Below are positions 22,801 to 32,869 of a DNA stretch of 36,848 nucleotides, one piece after another. The notes beneath the pieces are model-generated. The model saw only the letters and a list, made by a program, of their open reading frames with translations, was not told the origin of the DNA and ran no database searches. The translations under genes and the position numbers were made by a program. The stretch lies in the NCBI GenBank assembly GCA_009993585.1, contig JAACTG010000113.1:36455-73302 (forward strand), in the 5' to 3' direction. The stretch comes from Sphingomonadales bacterium (GTDB lineage: Bacteria; Pseudomonadota; Alphaproteobacteria; Sphingomonadales; Sphingomonadaceae). Within the stretch, counting starts at the first letter, position 1; every line of letters starts with the position of its first letter.

Positions 22801-25443
22801 TCATATCTTGGGTTTCATCTGGGGTCTCGCCGCTTCCGCCGCGGCCTTGGCGGACTTGAAGTCGTCGATCAGCTGCTGGAGCTCGGCGAGATGGACGTTG
22901 AACTGGTCGGGTGACGGCACCGGCACGGTGTCTGCGGCCGGATTGTCGTGGCTGTGAGTATTCGCCTGCGTCATCCCGTCGTGGAAGCGGATCGCGAGAT
23001 CGTCAGGCAAGGTAACATAGCGCAACATCTGAGTCTGGATGACATCGACGCCGCGCCGGACGATGTCGCTGAAGATGATCTCTTCGACCATCCGCTCATA
23101 AGTATCGCGCAGCCGACCATACAGGTTTTTGATCGCGAACTCGTAGTCGGCGGGGCTGTTGGCGTGGATCTTGGGCAACGGTGCGAAGGCGCTTTTGATG
23201 GCGCCGATCCGCTTGGCGACGTTGAGGCCCTTCCAGACCACGCCAGCCGCGTCGATCTTGCCCGCCGCGTCGAGATCGCTGAACAGCGCAATCGTCACGG
23301 GTTCGATGCCGATATTGTCGGCGGCGCGGCACAGTTCGTTGAAGAAAACGATGTCGTGAGTGAACACCACGACCTGCCGGCTCAGAGCTTCGGCAGCGAT
23401 GCGGTCGGCGACCCTTGCGCTGCGATCGCGGTCGAGTGAGGACACCGGATCGTCGATTACGATTGGCCCCGACCCATCAGTGAGCGCGACTTCGGTCAGG
23501 AAGCCGGCGAGCGCCAACGCGCGCTGCTCGCCTTCGCTTAAGATCTGCGAGGTAAGCTTGGTCAATTTGGTCTGCGGATCGATTTCGAACTCGGCCTTGG
23601 TCTGCCCGCTTTTACGCGCCAGCCCGACCTTGAGATGCGATATTTCAAAATTGGTGCGCTCGGCGTCGAACCGCGTGATCACCGCCGCGGTCAGATGGGT
23701 ATCGATGAGCTCATTCGCCCGCTTGGTAATGCCGGTTGTAGCGACGAGAGTAAGCGCCTTAGCATAAGTGGCATCGGTCACCATCAGGTCGCGCCGGGTG
23801 GTGAGCTTCGCTTTGTTGGCGTGAAGGATCTTGCGGTCCTCCAATTCGGCCTTTTCGATTTCGAGCTTCTGGCGACCCTCCACCAGACTGGCTTGGGTGA
23901 GCGCGGCTTTCTCGTCGCCAAGTTTGGTGGACAGCGCCTCTACCGCCGCGAGCGGCGAGGCGAGCGGCGTCACGTTGGCCAGCTCAGCGCCGTTCAGTCG
24001 GGCCTTCGCGTTGGCATAGCGCCCAGCGACGGAAGCCTGGAAACTCTCAAGTGCGTCGGCAAGCGCGGCATCGCGCGCACGCACCTGCTGGATTCGCGCA
24101 GTGATTTCGTCGCCCAAGAGATGAGCCAGGGCGGGTAGGGTAGCCAAGGCGTTGGTGACCGCAGCCTCGGCGGTTGTGGCCGCCGTATCGAGCGCGTCGT
24201 CCATATATGCCTGAAAGCGCTGCATCCGGTCGATGCCGCCCGTCTCCAGCGGCTGCTGGCAGAGAACGCAGACGGCGGCGACGGCATCGTCACCGACCAC
24301 CGGAAAGGGCTGATCGAAATAGGCTTCCGTCACCGAGTAATCGCGCGCCGCCTGCCACAGAGCTCTCCAGGTCTGGCTGCCGACGCCGTTGAGCGGCGCA
24401 TCGTCAAACAGCGCGCCGGCCGCAATCTGCGCGACTTCTCGCGCGGTTGTCGCCGAATCGCGCAGCGCCGAAAGCGCCGAAAGCGCCTCGTCGCCGAGCG
24501 CATGTGTCGCACTTTCGCATTCGAGTTTGACGGCATCGATCCAACTCAGCAGCGCGGCGAGATCGGATGCCGTCGTCGCGCCCGCCGCCAGCAGACTGCT
24601 GATCTCCTCGAGCCGCCTCTCATTATCTACGCTCCACGCAGTGCCGGCATTGATCTCCGCATCGGTCGTAGTCTTGCTAAGGCCGGTGTTGAATGTCTGC
24701 GCCGGTGTCTTGCGCGCGATCGGAAACGCGATCGAACTCAGCGCGATTTTGCCGCCGACCGCTGTGAGCTGCTCGGCCTCAAGCTTTGCCTTGAACGCGA
24801 GGCAGACGGCGTTCAGCCGGTGCGGCAGCGCCAAACCGAAGGGCAGATAGCGGATCTGATTGCCGCCATCGACATAGACCTCCGCCGACGCGCTGTCGAA
24901 GACCGCAACCTGAGCGAGTTGCGGCACCGCGGCCATGCCTGGGGTCCAGGCGATCGGGACATTGCCGTCGCCGAAATCGACCAAAATATCGGCCGCCTGC
25001 GCGCTCGCTCCGTCGCCATAGACATCGGCGAGGACCTTGAGCACGGCAGGATTTTCGATGCGCGTCCGGCACGCCGTGCGCAGTATACGAACGAAACCGC
25101 TCTTGCCGCTGCCATTTCGTCCATAAACGATAGTCAGCGCCTTGGGGCAGAAACTGAGCGACGCCTTGGCGACGAGTCGGTTGACGCCTTCGACATTGGC
25201 GATACCCTTCAGCACCACCGGCGTCTGCGCGCCGCCACCGAAATGCGCCTTGGTGAAGGCAATCGGCGCAGGAGGCTCGCTAGCGAGCGTGAAACCGGCT
25301 GCGTGCTTGACCATCGCCAGAAGCTCGTCCTGATCCGCCTCGGTCAGGTCGTTGGAAATGGCGAGCCGGCGCAGGCAATCGCGCCGCCACGGTTGTTGCG
25401 AACCTGACCAGTTGATGATGTCGTTGATCGGTTCGCTCGCCAC
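22801..25443 (-). CDS. Rad50/RloC-like ABC ATPase with zinc-hook motif
   Basis: An 880-aa protein; GTG start 25443 with GGAGGGGAAA just upstream. Walker A is YGRNGSGKS (about 107-115). Long coiled coils flank CVLCQQPL (about 392-398), which fits a Rad50-type CxxC zinc hook. The ABC signature is LSEGEQRALALAGFL (about 632), Walker B is PIVIDDPVSSLDRD (about 660) and the H-loop is VVVFTHD (about 695). The C-terminal extension has FHDGMTQANTHSHDNPA, a His/Asp cluster of possible nuclease or binding function. The AAA_13/RloC class includes tRNA-cutting phage-defence ATPases; I cannot confirm an anticodon-nuclease domain here. It stands alone without a partner gene, next to mobilisation genes. Anti-phage function is inferred. 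Confidence 0.8.
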   Translation of the reverse strand: MASEPINDIINWSGSQQPWRRDCLRRLAISNDLTEADQDELLAMVKHAAGFTLASEPPAPIAFTKAHFGGGAQTPVVLKGIANVEGVNRLVAKASLSFCPKALTIVYGRNGSGKSGFVRILRTACRTRIENPAVLKVLADVYGDGASAQAADILVDFGDGNVPIAWTPGMAAVPQLAQVAVFDSASAEVYVDGGNQIRYLPFGLALPHRLNAVCLAFKAKLEAEQLTAVGGKIALSSIAFPIARKTPAQTFNTGLSKTTTDAEINAGTAWSVDNERRLEEISSLLAAGATTASDLAALLSWIDAVKLECESATHALGDEALSALSALRDSATTAREVAQIAAGALFDDAPLNGVGSQTWRALWQAARDYSVTEAYFDQPFPVVGDDAVAAVCVLCQQPLETGGIDRMQRFQAYMDDALDTAATTAEAAVTNALATLPALAHLLGDEITARIQQVRARDAALADALESFQASVAGRYANAKARLNGAELANVTPLASPLAAVEALSTKLGDEKAALTQASLVEGRQKLEIEKAELEDRKILHANKAKLTTRRDLMVTDATYAKALTLVATTGITKRANELIDTHLTAAVITRFDAERTNFEISHLKVGLARKSGQTKAEFEIDPQTKLTKLTSQILSEGEQRALALAGFLTEVALTDGSGPIVIDDPVSSLDRDRSARVADRIAAEALSRQVVVFTHDIVFFNELCRAADNIGIEPVTIALFSDLDAAGKIDAAGVVWKGLNVAKRIGAIKSAFAPLPKIHANSPADYEFAIKNLYGRLRDTYERMVEEIIFSDIVRRGVDVIQTQMLRYVTLPDDLAIRFHDGMTQANTHSHDNPAADTVPVPSPDQFNVHLAELQQLIDDFKSAKAAAEAARPQMKPKI

Positions 25444-25605
25444 TTTCCCCTCCTCGTGAGCTCGCTATGCCGTATTGATCGCTGCCGCTCCACTACTATG
25501 TGCATACGGATTTGTATTCGCAGGGTAATCAAACCAGCGCTCCTGTTCTGTCAGGCTGCAGGGCTGGCCGCAAAGCAGGCTACGCCACAGACCTCTCGAG
25601 TGAGT

Positions 25606-25634
25606 GAAATTGGGCGCGTTGCATTCCGGCGGCT
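25606..25634. repeat. short dispersed repeat, copy 2
   Basis: Matches 14928-14956 in 25 of 29 positions, including the first 16 without mismatch. Both copies are intergenic and in the same orientation, 10.7 kb apart, and bracket the relaxase, exonuclease and ATPase genes. Confidence 0.5.
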
Positions 25635-25827
25635 AAATCGAGAGCCGAATAGCTGCTTCTGGGCCGGCAGCTGAATGGCGGCTTCTATCGCTTAAATAGT
25701 GCAGAGCGGACTCGCTCTTCAGGCACATGCGAACGTATTCGCCGAGGGAACCCGCAAGCCTTGCACGCGATCTTGCGCACGTGGGCGCCCATCTATTCGC
25801 CAAAGAAGCAAGGTGCGTAGACGGTTT

Positions 25828-25854
25828 GTGCCGCGCAGATCACGTGCGCGGCAC
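25828..25854 (-). terminator. hairpin downstream of the cus operon
   Basis: GTGCCGCGC (25828-25836) and GCGCGGCAC (25846-25854) form a 9-bp stem with a 9-nt loop. It lies about 50 bp beyond the last cus gene in the direction of transcription. It has no T-run on that strand, so terminator function is tentative. Confidence 0.45.
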
Positions 25855-25902
25855 TTTAGGTAATTCGATGAGCCGTGATCGCTTTTTCATCCCATGCGGT
25901 GC

Positions 25903-26307
25903 TTACTGTTTGGTGATTGCGATCACTTCGCCGCCCCCGTCCTTGATTGATACGTCGAACGCGACCTTGTCGCCGACGGCGATATCCTTCAGCAGCTCTG
26001 GCTGAGCGGCGAACTCCATAGTCATTGCGGGCCAGTCCGCTGCAGGCATGGCCGCGTGATTGAGCGTAACCTTGCCCGCTTTTGCGTCGATCGCCGTGAC
26101 GGTAGCTGTGCTCGACGCCATTTTGTGGTCGCCCATTGCTCCCGTCATACCGTCGTGCGTATCGCCCATCATCGCGCCATCAGCGGGCATTTCGTCCATT
26201 GTCCCCGACATATTAGTTTGCGTCTCGCCAGTGTCCTGAGGCGCGCCGCCGCATGCGGTCAAAGTCAGCGCCGTGCCTAGCACCGCGAATGTGATCATCG
26301 TCTTCAT
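25903..26307 (-). CDS. cusF: CusF-like periplasmic copper-binding lipoprotein
   Basis: A 134-aa copper carrier expected to hand Cu(I)/Ag(I) to the Cus efflux pump. The N-terminus is a lipoprotein signal (hydrophobic run then LTLTACGG, lipobox Cys about 20). A Met/His/Asp-rich linker follows (MSGTMDEM, MMGDTHDGMTGAMGDHKM). The CusF beta-barrel comes next, with VTAIDAKAGKVTLNHAAM and the ligand signature WPAMTMEF, then a VGDKVAFDV strand. ATG 26307 is chosen for the AAGGAG 6 nt upstream. It is the last gene of the operon, 11 bp after the permease stop. Confidence 0.93.
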   Translation of the reverse strand: MKTMITFAVLGTALTLTACGGAPQDTGETQTNMSGTMDEMPADGAMMGDTHDGMTGAMGDHKMASSTATVTAIDAKAGKVTLNHAAMPAADWPAMTMEFAAQPELLKDIAVGDKVAFDVSIKDGGGEVIAITKQ

Positions 26308-26318
26308 CGTCTTCTCCT

Positions 26319-29300
26319 TCAAATAAGGGCAGGATCGCCCGGGGGGTGTTTGGGCCGCCGCATCAGCAGATACGCGGCGGGAATCACGAACATTGAGAGC
26401 AGCGGCGCGGTGATCATGCCACCGATCATCGGGGCGGCGATGCGGCTCATCACCTCCGACCCCGCGCCGGTGCCGATCAGGATCGGGAACAGGCCGGCGA
26501 GGATCACTGCGACGGTCATCGCCTTGGGCCGGACCCGCAGCAGCGCGCCTTCGCGCACCGCCGTATCGACCTGCTCGGTGTCAGGCGCATCGCCGCGTTC
26601 GGCGAGCGCATGTTTGAGATAGATCAGCATCACCACTCCGAACTCGGCCGAAACGCCCGCGAGCGCGATGAAGCCGACACCCGTTGCCACCGACTGGTTA
26701 TAACCGAGCAGCCACAGCAGCCAGAAACCGCCGGTCAGCGCGAACGGCAGCGTTCCCATGATCAGCGCCGCCTCATCGAACCGGCGGAAGATCAGGTAGA
26801 GCAGCAGGAAAATGATCGCGAGCGTCGCCGGAACGACGATCTTGAGCCTTTCCACCGCGCGGGTGAGATATTCGAACTGTCCCGCATAGGTCAGGCTGAC
26901 GCCGGGCGAGAGCTTCACCTTGGCGCCAATCGCATCCTGCAAATCGCCGACAACCGAGCTGAGGTCGCGCCCGCGCACGTCGATATAGACATAGGTCGTG
27001 GGACGACCGTTCTCGCTCTTGAGCATCGGCGGACCGCTCGTCACGTCGAGCTTGGCGACCGTCCCCAAGGTGATCTGCTGTCCCGACGGCGTCAGGATCG
27101 GCAGCGCGCGCAGTTCGCCGATGCTGTCGCGAAGCTCGCGTGGATAACGCACGCTGATCGGATAGCGGGCCAAACCTTCGACCGTTCGCCCGACATTGGC
27201 CCCGCCGACCGCGCCAGATACGATCTGCTGAACGTCGGCGATATTGAGACCGAAGCGGCCCGCTGCCGCGCGATCGATGTCGACGTCGATATAGCGACCG
27301 CCGGTCAGGCGTTCGGCGAGCGCCGAGCTGACGCCGGGCACGGTCTTGGCGACGGTCTCGATCTCGCTCGCGATCCGATCGAGTTGAGTAAGGTCCGCGC
27401 CCGACACCTTGACGCCGATCGGGCTCTTTATCCCAGTCGCGAGCATGTCGATACGGTTGCGGATCGGGGGCACCCAGATGTTGGCGAGGCCGGGCACTTT
27501 GACGGTGCGGTCGAGCTCCTCGATCAGTTTCTCGGACGTCATCCCGTCGCGCCACTGGTCGCGCGGCTTGAAACGGATCGTGGTTTCGAACATCGTCAAG
27601 GGCGCGGGATCGGTTGCGGTATCGGCGCGTCCTGCCTTGCCGAACACGGTTGCGACCTCTGGCACCGACTTGATCAGCCGGTCGGTGCGTTGCAACAGCA
27701 GCGAGGCTTGTCCCGCCGATAGGCCAGGTAGCGCAGTCGGCATGTAGAGTAGGTCGCCCTCATCGAGCGGCGGCAGGAACTCTCCGCCGAGCTGGGTCAG
27801 CGGCACCAAGGTCGTGAGGAAGATCGCGCTGGCAATCGCCAGCGTCTGCTTGGGCCGCTTCATCACCCAGTCGAGACCCGGGCGATACGCCCGCGTCAGC
27901 ATGCGGTTGACCGGATTGTCTTGCTCGTCGGGAATGCGCCCGCGGATCAGCCAGCCCATCAGCACCGGCACCAGCGTGATCGACAGGATCGCGGCCGATG
28001 CCATCGCATAGGTCTTGGTAAATGCGAGCGGAGCGAACAGCCGCCCCTCCTGCGCCTGCAGCGTGAACACGGGAATGAACGACAGCGTGATGATCATCAG
28101 GCTGAAAAACAGCGCCGGACCCACTTCCTTGGCCGCGCGCGCGATCACCATCCAGCGTTCGTCGCCGACCAGATCGCCATCGGGATTGTCGTGACGCCAA
28201 CGCTCGATATGCTTGTGCGCATTCTCGATCATGACGATCGCGGCATCGACCATCGCGCCGATCGCGATCGCGATCCCGCCCAATGACATGATGTTGGCGT
28301 TGATCCCCTGATACCGCATGATGACGAAGGCCGCGAGCACGCCCAGTGGCAACGTCACTACCGCGACGAGCGCCGAACGAATGTGCCAGAGGAAGAGCGC
28401 ACAGACGATTGCGACGACGATAAACTCCTCGATCAGCTTGTGCGTCAGATTCTCGACCGACGCGTCGATCAGGTGCGAGCGATCGTAGGTGGTGACGAGT
28501 TCCACGCCCGGAGGCAGCCCGCTCTTGAGTTCGTCGAGCTTCGCCTTGACCCCAGTGATCGCCTTGCGCGCATCGGCGCCTTGGCGAAGAATGACGACGC
28601 CGCCAGCAACCTCCCCCTCGCCGTTGAGTTCGGCGATACCGCGCCGCATTTCGGGGCCGAGCTGGATGGTGGCGACGTCGCCCAAAGTGACGGGCACGCC
28701 GGCTTGCGCGGTCTTGAGCGGGATTGCGCGAAAATCATCGAGTTTCTGAAGATAGCCCGACGCGCGCACCATATATTCGGCCTCGCCGAGTTCGAGCACC
28801 GAACCGCCGACCTCCTGATTCGCGCGTTGGATGGCGGCAACCACCTGCGCATGGGTGACGCCGTAGCTCGCAAGTTTCTGCGGATCGAGCACGACCTGAT
28901 ATTGCTTCACCATGCCGCCGATGCTCGCCACTTCGGCGATACCCGGAACGGTCTTGAGCTCGTAGCGCAGGAACCAGTCCTGCAGGCTTCGCAGCTGGGC
29001 GAGGTCGCGATGGCCGCTGCGATCGACGAGCGCATATTCGTAAATCCAGCCAACCCCCGTCGCATCGGGACCAAGCGCGCTCGTCACGCCCTCGGGCAGG
29101 CGGCCCTGCACCTGGTTGAGATATTCGAGCACGCGCGAACGCGCCCAATAGAGATCGGTGCCATCTTCGAAAATCACATAGACATAGCTGTCGCCGAAGA
29201 ACGAATAGCCGCGCACCGTCTTCGCGCCCGGCACCGATAGCATTGTCGTAGCCAGCGGGTAGGTCACCTGGTCCTCGACGATGCGCGGCGCTTGGCCCGC

Positions 29301-29459
29301 ATAGTTCGAGCGGATGACGACCTGGACGTCGGACAGATCGGGCAAGGCATCGACCGGGGTCGTTTGCACCGCCCATATTCCCGCCAACGCTAAAACTATC
29401 GCGGCGAGGACGACGAACATCCGGTTGGCGATCGCGCCATCGATGATCCGGCCGATCAT
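26319..29459 (-). CDS. cusA: CusA-type Cu(I)/Ag(I) RND efflux permease
   Basis: A 1046-aa inner-membrane proton-driven permease, the usual length for heavy-metal RND pumps. The TM4 stretch [24 protein letters not shown] is the copper/silver (HME4) signature, unlike CzcA types. Exact codon counting places the three methionines of the metal site at M573 ([10 protein letters not shown]), M623 (PLTMFETT) and M672 (RIDMLATG), the same numbers as in E. coli CusA. It overlaps the adaptor gene by 4 nt (29456-29459). The frame is intact end to end, so the pump is probably functional. Confidence 0.97.
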   Translation of the reverse strand: MIGRIIDGAIANRMFVVLAAIVLALAGIWAVQTTPVDALPDLSDVQVVIRSNYAGQAPRIVEDQVTYPLATTMLSVPGAKTVRGYSFFGDSYVYVIFEDGTDLYWARSRVLEYLNQVQGRLPEGVTSALGPDATGVGWIYEYALVDRSGHRDLAQLRSLQDWFLRYELKTVPGIAEVASIGGMVKQYQVVLDPQKLASYGVTHAQVVAAIQRANQEVGGSVLELGEAEYMVRASGYLQKLDDFRAIPLKTAQAGVPVTLGDVATIQLGPEMRRGIAELNGEGEVAGGVVILRQGADARKAITGVKAKLDELKSGLPPGVELVTTYDRSHLIDASVENLTHKLIEEFIVVAIVCALFLWHIRSALVAVVTLPLGVLAAFVIMRYQGINANIMSLGGIAIAIGAMVDAAIVMIENAHKHIERWRHDNPDGDLVGDERWMVIARAAKEVGPALFFSLMIITLSFIPVFTLQAQEGRLFAPLAFTKTYAMASAAILSITLVPVLMGWLIRGRIPDEQDNPVNRMLTRAYRPGLDWVMKRPKQTLAIASAIFLTTLVPLTQLGGEFLPPLDEGDLLYMPTALPGLSAGQASLLLQRTDRLIKSVPEVATVFGKAGRADTATDPAPLTMFETTIRFKPRDQWRDGMTSEKLIEELDRTVKVPGLANIWVPPIRNRIDMLATGIKSPIGVKVSGADLTQLDRIASEIETVAKTVPGVSSALAERLTGGRYIDVDIDRAAAGRFGLNIADVQQIVSGAVGGANVGRTVEGLARYPISVRYPRELRDSIGELRALPILTPSGQQITLGTVAKLDVTSGPPMLKSENGRPTTYVYIDVRGRDLSSVVGDLQDAIGAKVKLSPGVSLTYAGQFEYLTRAVERLKIVVPATLAIIFLLLYLIFRRFDEAALIMGTLPFALTGGFWLLWLLGYNQSVATGVGFIALAGVSAEFGVVMLIYLKHALAERGDAPDTEQVDTAVREGALLRVRPKAMTVAVILAGLFPILIGTGAGSEVMSRIAAPMIGGMITAPLLSMFVIPAAYLLMRRPKHPPGDPALI

Positions 29460-30961
29460 TGCGCCGACGCCTTCGTGATTGTGCGGATTGTGGGGCCAGC
29501 CTCGGCCTGAACGAAGCCGAACCTGACCCGGTCGCCGGGTTTGTAACCGCGTGCAATGGTCGGATTGGCGATGCGGAAGGTCATCGTCATCGCGGGCCAG
29601 CCCAAAGCTTTGACCGGCTGGTGGTCGAGCGTCACCTTGGCCGCGGAGATCGCTTTGATCGTGCCAATCGTCGAGTAGACTTTGTCCTTCGCCGCCGGTT
29701 TTTGCGCCTTGTCGGCAGCCGCAGCCGCTCCGATTGGGCGCACGTCGAGGCCCGCCAGGCTCGCTTCAGAATCGATCAGGAACTGGCCCGATGTGATGAC
29801 CTTCTCACCCGCCGAAAGGCCCGCAAGGATTTCGCTCTGGCCGCCCGCTTCGCGACCGACGGTCACCTCGGCGGGGCGGAACGCACCCTTGTCCTTTGCC
29901 AGCATGACGATCGTGCGTGCGCCGGTGCGGATCAGCGCTTCGGACGGCACCAGCAGGGCATCGCGGCCACTACCGCTGAATGCGACGCTGGCGAACATCC
30001 CGGGTTTGAGCCGGAGACGGCGATTGCCGAGTTCGATACGCACGGTCAGCGTCCGGCTTTCGCTCTGCGCTTGCGGCAGGATCGCCTTCACCTGCCCGCG
30101 GAAGGTTTCGCCGGGAAAGGCCGCCAACGTCGCTGCAACCGGCTGACCCCGTCGCAAGCTTCCCGCCAGCGCTTCGGGCACCGCCGCGTCGAGCCACACG
30201 GTGCCGAGCCCTTTGATCTCGGCGAGCGTCTGACCCATTGTGACGCTCATTCCCGACCGCACGCCGAGCATGGTGATCGTCCCACCGATCGGCGCCGATA
30301 TCGTGATCGTCGTATGCGGTCGTCCGCTGCGATCGACCGCGGAGATCAGGCCCGGCGGCATGCCGAGCAGCATCAACCGATTGCGCGCCGCCCGAGTCAA
30401 AGCCGCATCGCCGGTCCGCTTGACCGCAAGAAACTCGGCTTGCGCGCCGCCCCATTCTGGAACCAGCAGATCGACCAGCGGCGCACCCTTGCCGATCACA
30501 TCGCCGGGTGCGCGGCCATAGGTGCGCTGGACGAAGCCGCTGGCGCGCGGCTGGACGATGGCGACGTTGCGCTCGTCGAACGCGATGACACCGGTCGCCG
30601 ACGTCTTGTCTTCGAGCGTGCCGAACTGCGCCACGGCGGTGCGGATGCCGAAATTCTGCACCAGCGCAGGATCGATCCGAACGCCCGCGCTATCGCCCGC
30701 CTCGTCAGCATATTTGGGAATGGTTTTCATCCCCATCGAGGACAGGGTCTCGGGATCGTCGTAATGTTCGAGAGGCACCATCGGATCGTAATAATAGAGC
30801 ACTTCGCGTTTCGCATCGCTCGCTGCGCCCGATGCCTCGGTAGCTGGCGTGCCGCCCATCGTGGCCAGGCCATAACCGGTCGCGCCCGCCAAAACCGAGA
30901 TCGCGCCTGCTGCCAACCACGAGCGTTGACGCGGCGAAAGGCGTGTAAAAACGTTGGTCAT
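29456..30961 (-). CDS. cusB: CusB-type periplasmic adaptor with C-terminal CusF-like domain
   Basis: A 501-aa membrane-fusion protein linking permease to outer-membrane channel. After an N-terminal signal/anchor (about 13-35) comes a heavy-metal-binding domain with [23 protein letters not shown] (about 56-78). The lipoyl/hairpin/beta-barrel adaptor body follows ([29 protein letters not shown]). The last 75 residues form a second CusF-like domain ending in [15 protein letters not shown] and a PGDRVRFGF strand. It therefore carries metal-binding modules at both ends. It overlaps cusA by ATGA and the preceding outer-membrane gene by 4 nt. Confidence 0.95.
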   Translation of the reverse strand: MTNVFTRLSPRQRSWLAAGAISVLAGATGYGLATMGGTPATEASGAASDAKREVLYYYDPMVPLEHYDDPETLSSMGMKTIPKYADEAGDSAGVRIDPALVQNFGIRTAVAQFGTLEDKTSATGVIAFDERNVAIVQPRASGFVQRTYGRAPGDVIGKGAPLVDLLVPEWGGAQAEFLAVKRTGDAALTRAARNRLMLLGMPPGLISAVDRSGRPHTTITISAPIGGTITMLGVRSGMSVTMGQTLAEIKGLGTVWLDAAVPEALAGSLRRGQPVAATLAAFPGETFRGQVKAILPQAQSESRTLTVRIELGNRRLRLKPGMFASVAFSGSGRDALLVPSEALIRTGARTIVMLAKDKGAFRPAEVTVGREAGGQSEILAGLSAGEKVITSGQFLIDSEASLAGLDVRPIGAAAAADKAQKPAAKDKVYSTIGTIKAISAAKVTLDHQPVKALGWPAMTMTFRIANPTIARGYKPGDRVRFGFVQAEAGPTIRTITKASAQ

Positions 30962-32187
30962 CGATCGATGCTCCCGAAGGTAATTTTGAGATTGATCGCT
31001 TGGGCGGCGACGAGCGCCTCACGGTCGATGACTGCCAGCTCGATATTGGCGAGCCGTGTCTTGGCCGCGATGACGTCGAGCAGATCGGCATTGCCGGCCG
31101 AAAAGCTCGCGACCTCAAGACCGTCCTGCTTGCGCGCCAGCGGCAGCAGGACATCGCGCGCGCGCTGCCACTGAGCGTAGCGGCTTTCATATTCGGCGAG
31201 GCCGCCGTCGAGTTCGGCGAGCAGTTTGCGGCGCACGTCCTCGGTTTCGGCTCTTGCCGCGGCCAGGTCGAGCCGCCTCGCGGCGATCCGGGGTTCCTGC
31301 CTGCGTCCGGCGAATAGCGGCAGCGAGACCGACACGCCGACCGACAGCAAGTCGCCGTAAGCCGGATCGCGGCGGCCATAAGCGACGTTGACCCCGAAAT
31401 CGGGACGCTTTTCGGCGCGCGCTAGGTCGACATCGGCCTCGGCGGATCGGGTGCGAGCCGAGGCCAGTCCGAGTTCGGGCTGACGATCGAGACTGCCGAC
31501 CAATTCGAGCCGTGATACCGAAAGATCGGGCATCGGCCCGGCGGCTTGCGGGTCGGTCTCACCGGTCCAGCGGGCAAGCCGCGCGCGCGCTTGGCCGACA
31601 TCGGCCGCGATGGCGCTGCGGGCGTCTTCTAGGACTGCGATCGATTGCTGAATTTCCAGACTCTCAGCGGGCCGTGCGGCGCCGACCTCGACCGCGCTCG
31701 TCGCCATCGGCGCGTATCTGTGCAGATCGGCGATGATCGTGTCGAGCGAGGAAAGCCGTCGCTGCGCATAGGCAAGATCGATCCATGCCGTCGCTGCGCC
31801 GCTGCGCACCTCCTTGGCGGTTACATCTGCATTCGCGGCCGCCAGGGTCACGTCAGCCGTGGCGCGTGCGGCGCGGGCATGACGCTTAGCAAGATTGGGC
31901 AGTTCCTGCTCGATCCCGATCCGCGTCATCGTCATCATCGTGCCGTTGAGCGTGAACGCGGGCGGTCCCGAGATCGGGAAGTTCTGCAACCCGACCGACA
32001 GTCGGGGATCGGGCAGTTCATCGGCTGCGCCCGCTTCCGCGCGGCGGGCTTCAAGGTTGAGGCCACGCGCCTCGATCGAGGGCGCGCTGCGCTCGGCCGC
32101 CGCCAGCGCTTCGGTGAAGGTAACCGATTGCGCCATCGCAGCGGACGGGAGAACCGCTAGCAGCGGCAAGACATGATAATATCGCAT
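30958..32187 (-). CDS. cusC: CusC-type TolC-family outer-membrane channel
   Basis: A 409-aa outer-membrane efflux protein. ATG 32187 gives a standard signal peptide (MRYYHVLPLLAVLPSAAMA-Q) with AGGA upstream; the longer frame to 32310 adds an Arg/Cys-rich leader that looks untranslated. Two TolC/OEP repeats are visible: LPDPRLSVGLQNFPISG and a VSLPLFAGRRQEPRIAA segment, plus alternating Ala/Arg/Leu helices. No lipobox Cys at the cleavage site, so it is not a lipoprotein, unlike E. coli CusC. First gene of the cusCBAF operon. Confidence 0.92.
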   Translation of the reverse strand: MRYYHVLPLLAVLPSAAMAQSVTFTEALAAAERSAPSIEARGLNLEARRAEAGAADELPDPRLSVGLQNFPISGPPAFTLNGTMMTMTRIGIEQELPNLAKRHARAARATADVTLAAANADVTAKEVRSGAATAWIDLAYAQRRLSSLDTIIADLHRYAPMATSAVEVGAARPAESLEIQQSIAVLEDARSAIAADVGQARARLARWTGETDPQAAGPMPDLSVSRLELVGSLDRQPELGLASARTRSAEADVDLARAEKRPDFGVNVAYGRRDPAYGDLLSVGVSVSLPLFAGRRQEPRIAARRLDLAAARAETEDVRRKLLAELDGGLAEYESRYAQWQRARDVLLPLARKQDGLEVASFSAGNADLLDVIAAKTRLANIELAVIDREALVAAQAINLKITFGSIDR

Positions 32188-32222
32188 CCAAGCATCCTGG
32201 ATTGGTCGGCTACGCCTCGCGT

Positions 32223-32290
32223 TTACGCAACGGGTGCGTGAACGCTCACGGCGAGCGGGGAAATCGTTCAATTGTGAGTAGGTTACGCAA
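32223..32290 (-). promoter_or_regulatory. two TTGCGTAA direct repeats in the cus promoter region
   Basis: On the minus strand TTGCGTAA occurs twice (complements at 32223-32230 and 32283-32290), exactly 60 bp apart, between the Met/Cys-rich gene and cusC. They are candidate activator sites for the operon. No cusRS/copRS regulator gene is in the window. Confidence 0.3.
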
Positions 32291-32388
32291 GCGTATGGAA
32301 CGCACCGCAACGGGATCGTGGAAGAGTCGATCCGGGGCCGTGGATTTGCGACGAGCGCTGGGCGCCTGCCGCTATCGCGCGACCTCTA

Positions 32389-32763
32389 TTATCCCGGCAA
32401 GGAGGAAGGGGGATGCGGCTCGGGGCTGAGTGTCAGGCCGTCGAGCGAGGTAACCGCGGGCCATATCGCCGGCAGCGCGGCAACCTTGTCAGTCGATCGG
32501 ACCAAGCGATCGCCGATAATTGCAGCCGGTGTGGCGCACCCCATGGTCGCGGCACAGTCGGCAGTCATCTTTTTGCACGGTGCGCTTGTGTCGCCCGTCA
32601 TTGCAGTCATGGTGTCGCAGTCGTTCATCGCTGGCGCCTGCATCGTCGTAGCCATGGCCGGCATTGCTACGGGCACCGCGGCGAAAGCCACAGCTTGCCC
32701 CATAAGACCCGCGCATGCGGCGATCAGCAAAACGAGGCGAACGAAGCTACGCATCGGGCTCAT
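32389..32763 (-). CDS. exported Met/Cys-rich protein upstream of the cus operon
   Basis: A 124-aa protein with a signal peptide (MRSFVRLVLLIAACAGLMGQAVAFA). The mature part is dense in Met, Cys and Thr: MPAMATTMQAPAMNDCDTMTAM, then APCKKMTADCAATMGCAT. Such spacing of Met and Cys is typical of periplasmic copper-binding peptides. I do not recognise a named family, so copper binding is inferred from residues and from the neighbouring cus operon. The start is 32763 or 32754; neither has a strong ribosome site. Confidence 0.65.
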   Translation of the reverse strand: MSPMRSFVRLVLLIAACAGLMGQAVAFAAVPVAMPAMATTMQAPAMNDCDTMTAMTGDTSAPCKKMTADCAATMGCATPAAIIGDRLVRSTDKVAALPAIWPAVTSLDGLTLSPEPHPPSSLPG

Positions 32764-32869
32764 CTAGCCGGATCGGCTTGTCAGAGCAAGGATCGCCGCA
32801 CGTGATACGAGGAGGTTGGGCGCCAAGCAAACCGGACCGGGGCTATTGCTCAGAGTTCGGTGGAATCGA

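Larger units (their letters stand above)
25444..25902. other. 459-bp gap with repeat and hairpin, no supported gene
   Basis: I see no convincing ORF. The gap contains the second copy of the dispersed repeat (25606-25634), related-looking GGCGGCT/GGCAGCT-rich sequence after it, and a strong hairpin at 25828-25854. It may contain a decayed gene or intergenic repeat debris separating the defence-type ATPase from the copper operon. Confidence 0.6.

Noticed and set aside
26610-31174. Long plus-strand ORFs opposite the cus genes (370 and 571 codons)
   Set aside because: They mirror cusA and cusB/cusC codon structure, are rich in Arg/His/Asp, and lack ribosome sites; shadows of GC-rich genes.
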